A stretch of DNA of 33,474 nt from Nitrospirota bacterium (GTDB lineage: Bacteria > Nitrospirota > Thermodesulfovibrionia > Thermodesulfovibrionales > UBA6898), in NCBI GenBank assembly GCA_021814065.1, contig JAKAIZ010000008.1, positions 1 through 33,474 on the forward strand, read 5' to 3'. Both the position numbers and the translations under genes were made by a program. Below the pieces are notes generated by a model that worked only from the letters and a program-made list of their open reading frames with translations, was not told the DNA's origin and did no database searches. Shown piece after piece: positions 18,043 through 26,311 of this stretch. How positions within the stretch are numbered: the first letter of the stretch is position 1; every line of letters begins with the position of its first letter.

Positions 18043-19626
18043 TTACCGTCCCGGCGAGTTTCCCGATGTTTTTCGGCTTCGCAATGACCCCTTTAAAGCG
18101 GATTTAGAATTCGACACGTTTTTTTTGTCATTCATGACCACGCCTCTGCAGCCGTCACGCCGCAACTTCTCCGCCGCTCTTCCCCTCAACCCACGATGCC
18201 TGGACGAAGCGGGCAGATAGATGATGAAGACCGACCCCGCTCCCTCCCGTGATTCAACATGAATTGCCCCTTTATGGTTTTTGATGATGGAATGGCTTAC
18301 CGCAAGACCGAGTCCCTCCCCCCTTCGCGCTCCCATCTCTTTGGTCGTAAAGTAGGGGTCGAACACCTTGCGAAGATTCTCTTCGGGGATGCCGACGCCT
18401 TTGTCCTTTATGGAGATTCTGATGTACTTGCCGGCCGCAAGAGAAGGGTCCAGATCAGTGTCTGCCTTTATGTTTTCGGCACGAATGTAGAGAATCCCCC
18501 CCTCGCACATCGCCTCTTGGCCGTTTCGGACGATATTGTTGATTACCTGTCTTATCTGCCCCTCATCGGCCTCTACCAGCCAAAGGTCCCCGGCTATCTT
18601 GAATTCGCACGTCACATTCGAACCGCTCAGGCTAAGAATGGCGGCATCCTTAATCACCCCCGCAATAGATACTGTCTCCTTAACGGGCGCACCGCCACTG
18701 GAAAAGGTGATCAATCTTTTTGTTACGTCACTTGCCCATCGCGATGCGTTTTCTGCCTGCTCCAGGAGACTGATAATTTGACCGTCTGACGTTGCCAATT
18801 CTTTGGCGAGGGAGATATTGCCCAAAATAACCTGGAGCAGGTTGTTAAAATCATGGGCGATCCCTCCGGCAAGGACACCGACTGATTCAAGCTTTTTTCT
18901 CGTGAGGCACTCCTCTTCAGATTTCTTCCGTTCGGAGATGTCCCGGCTTATTCCGCGGTAACCGCCATACCTCCCCTTTACTTCAAAAATGGGAACAGCC
19001 GAGCATTCAAAGGTCAAAACGTGCCCATTTTTATGGCGCACGATGTGCTCCTGAGAGTAAAACGGGATTTTCTTTGTGACAACAGTTCGAAGAATATTAT
19101 GTGTTCTGGCTGCCTCTTCAGGCGGCATCAGATCAAAAACCGTCTTCCCGATACAGTCATCCTGCCCGAAACCCAGCAATTTTTCTACTTGGGGACTGAC
19201 ATAAGAGAAGACGAGACGTTTGTCGGTTTCCCAGATCAAGTCATTTGTCGTCTCCACAAGATTGCGGAAGCGCAACTCGCTTTGCCGAAGGGCGTCCTCT
19301 GTCTGCCTGCGCCTGCCGATCTCCACCTGCAGCTCGGCCGTGCGCTCCTTCACGAGTTCATTGAGCTGTTCGCGATATTGACTTAGTTCCCCGCCACACC
19401 AGTGATCATCCAATTTCAGGCCGGCCTTTGCACGCTCTTTGATGGCCCTCCTGTCGGGACCATTGTAATAGCCTCCTTTACCCCTCAGTGTGCCGGCCCC
19501 CACCTTCACCCAGCCCTCGGAAAACCGGTAAAACAGTTTTATCCTGTTTGATGAGAGTAACCGTTCCAGCAACATGTCCGGAACACTGTCTTCCGTATTA
19601 TCGTTATAGATGACCGGTATACGCAT
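18043..19626 (-). CDS. PAS-domain sensor histidine kinase without obvious transmembrane segment
   Basis: PAS 'RFRNLVETTNDLIWETDKRLVFSYVSPQVEKLLGF', H-box 'ESVGVLAGGIAHDFNNLLQVILG', N-box 'QVINNIVRNGQEAM', G-boxes 'DKGVGIPEENLRKVFDPYFTTK' and 'GEGLGLAVSHSIIKNHKG'. Start ambiguous (19680 or MRIPVIY at about 19626). Confidence 0.9.
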   Translation of the reverse strand: MRIPVIYNDNTEDSVPDMLLERLLSSNRIKLFYRFSEGWVKVGAGTLRGKGGYYNGPDRRAIKERAKAGLKLDDHWCGGELSQYREQLNELVKERTAELQVEIGRRRQTEDALRQSELRFRNLVETTNDLIWETDKRLVFSYVSPQVEKLLGFGQDDCIGKTVFDLMPPEEAARTHNILRTVVTKKIPFYSQEHIVRHKNGHVLTFECSAVPIFEVKGRYGGYRGISRDISERKKSEEECLTRKKLESVGVLAGGIAHDFNNLLQVILGNISLAKELATSDGQIISLLEQAENASRWASDVTKRLITFSSGGAPVKETVSIAGVIKDAAILSLSGSNVTCEFKIAGDLWLVEADEGQIRQVINNIVRNGQEAMCEGGILYIRAENIKADTDLDPSLAAGKYIRISIKDKGVGIPEENLRKVFDPYFTTKEMGARRGEGLGLAVSHSIIKNHKGAIHVESREGAGSVFIIYLPASSRHRGLRGRAAEKLRRDGCRGVVMNDKKNVSNSKSALKGSLRSRKTSGNSPGR

Positions 19627-19743
19627 GCTAAGCTCAACGATGGGGGGTGAATGCCATTCTCCCTCGGGTACTGCTCCCACGGGTTCCGGCAGGTTTCTTT
19701 ATGACGCGACTGCTTCAGGATTTCAGCGATCTTGCGGCTAAGT

Positions 19744-21111
19744 CTAATACGTGTCCGGCTGATCAGCATCAGCCTCACGCAGACGCTTATAGAAGGCCTT
19801 TCGCGATATGCCGAGAATTTTTGCCGTCTTGGATTTATTTCCCTTGCATTTGTGCAGCGTTTCCCGGATCGCCTGCATTTCCAGTTCCTTCAGTGTTTTG
19901 GGGGAATGGTTGTTTGCGGCCTGTCTTCTTGGGGGAAGCATGTCCCCCGGCAACTCGCGGACGCCGATCTGGCTTCCCCTCGCAAGCACAACCGCCCGTT
20001 CGATAACGTTCCTGAGCTGCCGTATATTCCCGGGCCAGTAATACTGCTGCAGCGTTCTCATTACCTCATTTGAGAGCGTGACCATCTTCCTTTGTTCTGC
20101 GCAAAATTCGTTGAGGAATGACGTTGCAAGCAGAGGGATATCGTCCTTTCGCTCCCGGAGGGGAGGGACTTTGATCTCAACCACGTTTATCCTGTAGTAG
20201 AGGTCCTCCCTGAAGCGGCCCTTCTTCACTTCTTCGGCCAGATCCCGATTGGTGGCCGATATCAGCCTGAATTCCACCCTGATCTTCTTGTTGCTGCCGA
20301 TCCTCTCGATCTCCCTCTCCTGCAGGACCCTCAGGAGCTTAGCCTGCAGCGAAACCTCCAGTTCGCTGATCTCATCGAGAAATATTACGCCGTTTGCCGC
20401 CTCCTCGAACTTGCCCGTCCTCCTTGAAACAGCCCCTGTGAACGCCCCCTTCTCGCACCCGAAGAGCTCCACCTCTATAAGTTCCTTCGGTATCGCGGCG
20501 CAGTTGACCGCAACGAAGGGCATGCTGCTTCTCAGGCTGCGGTAGTGCAGTGCCCTCGCGATCAGTTCCTTGCCGGTCCCGGTCTCGCCCGCTACGAGCA
20601 CGTTGCTCACTGAATCCTTTACCGCTTCCATGGTCTCGAACGTTTTTCGAAGCGCTGGAGTGTTCCCTATAATACGATATCTCCCGTTCTCCTCCCCGAG
20701 TCTGTTCTTCAAAAGGTCGATCTCCCTTTTCAGCCTGCGCTGCTCAACTGCCCTTGCGACTATGCCCTTGAGCTTCCCGTAATCCGGGGGTTTGAGGAAA
20801 TAATAGAAGGCACCGCGCGTCATGGCCGCAACCGCAGATTCTATGGTGCCGTACGCAGTGAGAAACACAACAGGGATGTCAGGCTTGATTTCACATACAT
20901 ATTCAAAAAGACGCATCCCATCCCTGCCCGGCATTTTAAAGTCGGTGATCACCGCGTCAATGTCGTCATCGTTGATTACTTTACTCGCGTATTCAACGTT
21001 CGTCGAGGTGAGCACCTCATACCCTTCTTCTGAAAGGATCGCCGACAGGACACGGATGGCGTTCACCTCGTCATCCACGATGAGGATTCGTCCTTTGCTA
21101 TATCCAGTCAT
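19744..21111 (-). CDS. NtrC-family sigma-54-dependent response regulator (REC-AAA-Fis HTH)
   Basis: REC 'RILIVDDEVNAIRVL...AVITDFKMPGRDG'; Walker A 'GETGTGKE'; sigma-54 contact loop 'GAFTGA'; Fis-type HTH 'GNKSKTAKILGISRKAFYKRL'. Confidence 0.95.
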   Translation of the reverse strand: MTGYSKGRILIVDDEVNAIRVLSAILSEEGYEVLTSTNVEYASKVINDDDIDAVITDFKMPGRDGMRLFEYVCEIKPDIPVVFLTAYGTIESAVAAMTRGAFYYFLKPPDYGKLKGIVARAVEQRRLKREIDLLKNRLGEENGRYRIIGNTPALRKTFETMEAVKDSVSNVLVAGETGTGKELIARALHYRSLRSSMPFVAVNCAAIPKELIEVELFGCEKGAFTGAVSRRTGKFEEAANGVIFLDEISELEVSLQAKLLRVLQEREIERIGSNKKIRVEFRLISATNRDLAEEVKKGRFREDLYYRINVVEIKVPPLRERKDDIPLLATSFLNEFCAEQRKMVTLSNEVMRTLQQYYWPGNIRQLRNVIERAVVLARGSQIGVRELPGDMLPPRRQAANNHSPKTLKELEMQAIRETLHKCKGNKSKTAKILGISRKAFYKRLREADADQPDTY

Positions 21112-21180
21112 TACCGTCCGCTCTCATGCCTTTCATTGTGTGTGCGTCTCTCTTTTCCATGTGTCCGAACTCATCACCCT

Positions 21181-23316
21181 CTAATGCAGTACAAAGCCGA
21201 TAGCCCCTTCGTCGCTGACCGCGGCAGAAACACCCGTCTTGAAATTGGGCACAATCGTCTGTATTTTGCCGACCACTTCTTCAGTCGAATAGTTCCTGAT
21301 GATCTCCTCCAAGTCGGCGAGATGACCGGACAGCGCCGCTGATGAGGGAACAATGGGCACCGCCATCATAAGTTTTTTGTGGTCCGTCGGCATTATCTTT
21401 TCTGACTCATCAAAAAGGTCCTCATAGAGTTTTTCACCCGGGCGGAGTCCCGTAAAGTTAATTTTGATCTCCTTATGCGGAACAAATCCGGAAAGTCTGA
21501 TAAAGTTTTCTGCTAGGTCGATAATTTTTATGGGACTACCCATATCGAGGACAAATATCTCGCCGCCGCTGCCTGAGGCGGCCGCGGTTAGCACGAGCTG
21601 CACGGCCTCCGGTATGAGCATAAAGAATCTCTTGATATCAGGATGCGTTACGGTAATTGGCCCTCCCTTTTTCAGCTGATCCTTAAATATGGGAACTACG
21701 CTTCCGTTGCTCCCGAGCACATTTCCGAAGCGCACCGCAGTGAATTTGGTGCTACAGAAAGAGTTCATATTCACCGTCAGGAACTCTGCGATGCGTTTGG
21801 TCGCCCCCATGATACTCGTCGGATTGACAGCCTTGTCCGTAGAAATCAGCACGAAGCTTTCCGCACAGTGTCGCGATGCGGCTTCGATGAGGTTTTTCGT
21901 GCCGAAGACGTTATTTTTGATAGCTTCAACCGGATTATGTTCCATCAGAGGGACATGTTTATAGGCCGCCGCATGAAACACGATTTGCGGCTTGTGGCGC
22001 GAGAATGTATGTTCCAGCTGCGAGACGTCCTGTATGTCTCCTATTACCGTGGCAAGGGTTATATTATGCCACATCGCCCGCAATTCATTGTCCACTTCAA
22101 AGGTGCTGTTTTCGTACCGGTCGAACAGCACCAGCTTTGCCGGGTTATATTTGATGATCTGCCTGCAGAGTTCCGATCCGATGGACCCTCCGGCTCCCGT
22201 CACCATGACGGATTTGCCGCCGATCAGGCTTCGTACCGAGGTGATGTCCGTTTCTACGGGGTCTCTCTGGAGCAGATCCGCCAGTGAAATCGGCTTCATA
22301 TGCGAAACCCCATACTGCCGGTTGAGGAACGTGATGAGTTTCTCTTCCGTAATATGACCGAGCTTTACGAGCTTCGCACCGAGCCTGCCGCCTTCCTTTT
22401 TCTGTAAGGTCAGGGCCTCCTGAATTTGTTCTTCAGTGACAAGATTGGCCTCGACTAGCTGCTGGCCGAGCTTTGCGGCTATCGACACATTTCCGTCGAG
22501 GAGATCATTGATTGCCGGCAGTTTCTTGATCGTTATGTTGAACGGCTTGCATGCCTCGTATACAGTCTGAATTATTTTCTGCGCATCGGTAGATATGGCA
22601 ATCAGAATTTCATCTGGTTTGTATTTCTTTATGATTTCCGGAAGCGTACCACTGGCTCCGAGGATGGGCACTCCGTGTATGGTAAGTCCCTTTTTCTGTA
22701 CGTCGTCATCTATGAATCCCATGGGCTCGTATGCACTTTCATGGTTGTTCTTCATTTCTCTTACCACCATCTCGCCGGCGTCCCCTGCGCCAACAATGAG
22801 GATCTTCTTGCGGAGAGTTTCCGAGAGCATGTACTCCCTGAACACCCTAAGCAGAAGTCTGGTCCCTCCCGATATGAGAATAAACAATGACCAGTCGAGT
22901 ATATAGATGGAATGGGGATAGCCCGAATCGCCCACTCCATACTTCACCAGCAGCAGAAACACGGCACTCCCGAGAGTTGCCGAATTTATGATTTTGATCA
23001 TATCGCTTATACTGGCGTAGCGCCATAGGCCCTTATGCAGTCCGAGCTGAAAATAGAAGATAAGGCGGATTACAAGGAGCAGCGGCAGGTAAAGACGAAA
23101 CATATTGAAGTACTCCCTGGGCAGCGCCGCGTCGAATCGCAGCACAAAAGCCAAATAGTTCGCAAGGGTCACCTGCGCCAGAAAGACTCCCGTGACAAAG
23201 GTCCGGCGATATTTAATTATGCATGTCTTGAGCATTTGATAGATTTCGCTGTTGGTGCCGTTCATCATCGTAGCGACTCCACTGTGTTCGTGGGGCAGAT
23301 CAACGAGTTTCCGCAA
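21181..23316 (-). CDS. Membrane NDP-sugar 4,6-dehydratase (WbpM/PglF/CapD family) with internal MshEN/T2SSE_N-like insertion
   Basis: N-terminal TM helices; Rossmann 'KILIVGAGDAGEMVVREM'; SDR 'GKSVMVTGAGGSIGSELCRQIIKYNPAKLVLFDRYENSTFEVDNEL'; 'LISTDKAVNPTSIMGATKR'; 'LRPGEKLYEDL'. Insert 'AAKLGQQLVEANLVTEEQIQEALTLQKKEGGRLGAKLVKLGHITEEKLITFLNRQYGV'. Confidence 0.93.
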   Translation of the reverse strand: MRKLVDLPHEHSGVATMMNGTNSEIYQMLKTCIIKYRRTFVTGVFLAQVTLANYLAFVLRFDAALPREYFNMFRLYLPLLLVIRLIFYFQLGLHKGLWRYASISDMIKIINSATLGSAVFLLLVKYGVGDSGYPHSIYILDWSLFILISGGTRLLLRVFREYMLSETLRKKILIVGAGDAGEMVVREMKNNHESAYEPMGFIDDDVQKKGLTIHGVPILGASGTLPEIIKKYKPDEILIAISTDAQKIIQTVYEACKPFNITIKKLPAINDLLDGNVSIAAKLGQQLVEANLVTEEQIQEALTLQKKEGGRLGAKLVKLGHITEEKLITFLNRQYGVSHMKPISLADLLQRDPVETDITSVRSLIGGKSVMVTGAGGSIGSELCRQIIKYNPAKLVLFDRYENSTFEVDNELRAMWHNITLATVIGDIQDVSQLEHTFSRHKPQIVFHAAAYKHVPLMEHNPVEAIKNNVFGTKNLIEAASRHCAESFVLISTDKAVNPTSIMGATKRIAEFLTVNMNSFCSTKFTAVRFGNVLGSNGSVVPIFKDQLKKGGPITVTHPDIKRFFMLIPEAVQLVLTAAASGSGGEIFVLDMGSPIKIIDLAENFIRLSGFVPHKEIKINFTGLRPGEKLYEDLFDESEKIMPTDHKKLMMAVPIVPSSAALSGHLADLEEIIRNYSTEEVVGKIQTIVPNFKTGVSAAVSDEGAIGFVLH

Positions 23317-23893
23317 TCTTAAAAATGGTCTGCCAGATTAGTCTGAAATCGGTGAGCACGTCGTGATGTTCAACGTAACCCATCGAAAGGGCGATCTTCC
23401 GTGGCAAAATACTTCCTGCGTATTGCTCCCGCCAGTCGGCGGACGAGGCCAGAAGGCTCTCTTCTTGAGAGTATCGCAGCGAAGCTGGATCGGTTAGCCC
23501 GGGCCGGACTTTGAGAAGTTTAGCGTATTCCGGTTTGAAAAGCTCGACGTATTCCCTGACCTCGGGTCTCGGCCCTACCAGGCTCATGTCTCCCTTGAGC
23601 ACATTCAGAAGTTGCGGCAGCTCGTCTATCTTGTATCTCCTGAGCGTACGTCCAATGCGGGTGATGCGGGCATCGCCTCCAACGGTTATCAAAGCACCTT
23701 TTTTCTCCGCCCCCGCCGTCATGGTCCTGAACTTATAAATCATAAAAGGCTTGAAGTTCCGTCCGATCCTCTCCTGCCTGAAAAATACCGGGCCTTTGCT
23801 GTCATTTTTTATCAGCAAGGCCGCGATGGCAAAGACAGGCGCTAAAATGAGAAGTCCCGTAAGCGAAAGAACAATGTCGACAAGGCGCTTCAT
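23300..23893 (-). CDS. Initiating sugar-phosphate transferase (small PglC-type polyprenyl-phosphate glycosyl-1-P transferase)
   Basis: 'MKRLVDIVLSLTGLLILAPVFAIAALLIKNDSKGPVFFRQERIGRNFKPFMIYKFRTM', 'DELPQLLNVLKGDMSLVGPRPEV', 'VRPGLTDPASLRY'; only 197 aa. Confidence 0.92.
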   Translation of the reverse strand: MKRLVDIVLSLTGLLILAPVFAIAALLIKNDSKGPVFFRQERIGRNFKPFMIYKFRTMTAGAEKKGALITVGGDARITRIGRTLRRYKIDELPQLLNVLKGDMSLVGPRPEVREYVELFKPEYAKLLKVRPGLTDPASLRYSQEESLLASSADWREQYAGSILPRKIALSMGYVEHHDVLTDFRLIWQTIFKIAETR

Positions 23894-23902
23894 TACGTCC
23901 GC

Positions 23903-25066
23903 TCACCTTCTGAACTTTCGAATTACCTGCGCTACGGACTCTACCACCTGGTTGGCTTCCTCATCGGTCATCCCCGGATAGATCGGCAAAGAAATGATCT
24001 GATCGTAAATCTGTTCGGATACCGCAAACCCTGCGGCGCTGTACTGAAAGGCGCGCCGGTAATAGGGATGCCGGTATAACGGAATGAAGTGGACGGAGGC
24101 CATCGTGCCCATACTCTTGAGTTCTTCGATAAACCGGTTTCTGTCGATCGTAAGTGCATCGCACACCAGTTTCACCACGTAGAGATGCCAAGCGCTCTCC
24201 CTGTCGGCTTTCACGACCGGTGTCTGCACCGCATCGAGGGACCTGAAAGAGTCTGTGTAAAGGTCGGCGATCTGTTTGCGTCTTTCCCACATCCAGTCCA
24301 GTTTCCTGAGTTGCGCGATTCCAAGCGATGCCTGGATGTCCGTCATGTTGTATTTGTAGCCCGCTTCGAGAACTTCGTAGTACCACGAGCCTTCACCGGT
24401 ATATCGTTTCCAGGCATCCTTGGATATGCCATGCAGCCTCAATATCCTCATCCTTTCGGCCCACGCGTCGTGCGCAGTCGTGACCATCCCACCCTCACCC
24501 GTAGTCAGGGACTTGGTGGCGTAAAAACTAAAGCACGTGAGGTCCCCTATGGTCCCGATTTTCCTGCCTTTATAAGTTGCAGGAATCGCATGGGCTGCAT
24601 CTTCGACGACCGCAAGATTCCGTCTCCTGGCCAGATCGCAGATCTCGTCCATGTCGCAGGGCTGCCCCGCGTAGTGCACCGGGATTATCGCCTTCGTTCT
24701 TTTTGTGATCTTTCCTTCCACCGCAGCCGCATCGATATTGAAGGTCTCCCCGTCGACGTCGACCAGAACCGGAATTGCCCGAAGATACGTGACAACCTCC
24801 GCCGTCGCCGTGAATGTCACTGCCGGGAGAATGACTTCGTCTCCCTCCTTAATTCCCGCAGCTATCAGGGCAAGGTGCAGTCCTGCAGTGCAGGAATTCA
24901 TCGACACGGCGTCTTCTGCACCGATGTAGTCCCTGAATTTTTCCTCGAACCTTACTGTCTTTGGTCCCATGGTGAGCCACCCGGACCGCAGCGAGTCGAG
25001 GACTTCGGCTATTTCATCTTCCGTGATGTATGGCTTGTGGAATGGTACTTCCATGAACGTTCTCAC
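23903..25066 (-). CDS. DegT/DnrJ/EryC1/StrS aminotransferase (PglE-like NDP-sugar 4-aminotransferase)
   Basis: 'MEVPFHKPYITEDEIAEVLDSLRSGWLTMGPKTVRFEEKFRDYIG', 'VVEDAAHAI', 'DLTCFSFYATKSLTTGEGGMV'. Confidence 0.92.
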   Translation of the reverse strand: MRTFMEVPFHKPYITEDEIAEVLDSLRSGWLTMGPKTVRFEEKFRDYIGAEDAVSMNSCTAGLHLALIAAGIKEGDEVILPAVTFTATAEVVTYLRAIPVLVDVDGETFNIDAAAVEGKITKRTKAIIPVHYAGQPCDMDEICDLARRRNLAVVEDAAHAIPATYKGRKIGTIGDLTCFSFYATKSLTTGEGGMVTTAHDAWAERMRILRLHGISKDAWKRYTGEGSWYYEVLEAGYKYNMTDIQASLGIAQLRKLDWMWERRKQIADLYTDSFRSLDAVQTPVVKADRESAWHLYVVKLVCDALTIDRNRFIEELKSMGTMASVHFIPLYRHPYYRRAFQYSAAGFAVSEQIYDQIISLPIYPGMTDEEANQVVESVAQVIRKFRR

Positions 25067-25138
25067 TCGTAACCCCCGGACTGCTTTCGTTGCGGGAACA
25101 TTTGCTCTGCAACCGACGGCGCCTGATTCAAACAGCGA

Positions 25139-26311
25139 TCAGCCTACGAAAAATCTTCTTATGCACTCCACCACTAACGCGCTGTCTTCCTCTCTCTGCA
25201 GGGGTCCGATGGGGAGCGACAAGACCTCTTTCGCCGCCTTTTCCGAAATGCTCAGGTTACCGAATTGTTTCATCCTGCCTTCGAAGACCTTCATTTTATG
25301 CAATGGTGTCGGATAATAGACCATCGCCGAGACTCCCTGTTTTTTCAGGTATCCCTGAAGCGCATCTCTTTCCTTTGTGCGGACAGTATACTGATGAAAA
25401 ACATGCCGGGTGGGGGGAGCAGGCGACAAAAACGGATCGTCAGCAGCGACCGGGAGAATAAGACCGCTGATGTCTGAAAGCTTCTGCGTATAAAACGCGG
25501 CGATCTCCTGCCTTCGGGCATTGAATTCGTCAATATACCTGAACTTGGCAAGGAGAATTGCAGCCTGAAGCGTGTCCATCCTCCCGTTATACCCGACGTG
25601 ATCAACGTTATATTTGTCCCTGCCGCCGTGCTTGATCAACATGCGCACGAGTTCTGCGGTCTCGTTACTGTTGGTGGCAACCATTCCCGCATCACCAAAA
25701 CTGCCCAGATTTTTGGAAGGGAAAAAACTGAATGCTCCCGTGTTGCCGAGTGAGCCGAGTTTCCTGGCCTTCCATGTCGCGCCAAATGCCTGGGCCACGT
25801 CTTCCACAACAAATGCACCGTGTTCTTCTGCAATTCCTGTTACTTCATCCATATCGGCAGCCCGTCCATATAAGTGGACCGGAATAATTCCGGCCACCCG
25901 CCCCGACCCGTGAGGCGAATGCAGGTAGTCTCTGATCCTGTTCACGTCTATGTTGTACGTGACTGGGTCGATATCGACAAAGACAGGCGTCGCACCGGAT
26001 CTGATAATCGCATCACCGGTCGCCGTAAACGTAAATGGCGTGGTAATTATTTCATCATCCTTGTTGAAGTATTCCTCTCCCTTCAGCTGAATGGCATAGG
26101 CCCGCAGTGAAAGCACCAGCGCCTCTGTTCCCGACGATACTGCAATGCAGTCGCTGACGTTAAGGTACCCGGCAAGGGCTCCCTCAAATGCCGCGATCTC
26201 GGGCCCGAAGATCCATTTCTGATGACCGAGACATTTCTGCAGCGCGCCGTCTATATCCGGTTTCATATATTCATATTCCGCTTTTAAGTCGAGCATCGTG
26301 ATCTCTTTCAT
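25139..26311 (-). CDS. wbpE: DegT/DnrJ/EryC1/StrS aminotransferase (WbpE-like)
   Basis: 'MLDLKAEYEYMKPDIDGALQKCLGHQKWIFGPEIAAFE', 'VVEDVAQAFGATWKARKLGSLGNTGAFSFFPSKNLGSFGDAGMV'. Adjacent to the WbpB-WbpD fusion. Confidence 0.88.
   Translation of the reverse strand: MKEITMLDLKAEYEYMKPDIDGALQKCLGHQKWIFGPEIAAFEGALAGYLNVSDCIAVSSGTEALVLSLRAYAIQLKGEEYFNKDDEIITTPFTFTATGDAIIRSGATPVFVDIDPVTYNIDVNRIRDYLHSPHGSGRVAGIIPVHLYGRAADMDEVTGIAEEHGAFVVEDVAQAFGATWKARKLGSLGNTGAFSFFPSKNLGSFGDAGMVATNSNETAELVRMLIKHGGRDKYNVDHVGYNGRMDTLQAAILLAKFRYIDEFNARRQEIAAFYTQKLSDISGLILPVAADDPFLSPAPPTRHVFHQYTVRTKERDALQGYLKKQGVSAMVYYPTPLHKMKVFEGRMKQFGNLSISEKAAKEVLSLPIGPLQREEDSALVVECIRRFFVG

Noticed and set aside
24089-25072. 327-aa plus-strand ORF
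   Set aside because: Lies antisense to a clear DegT aminotransferase; composition looks like a shadow ORF with no recognisable domain.
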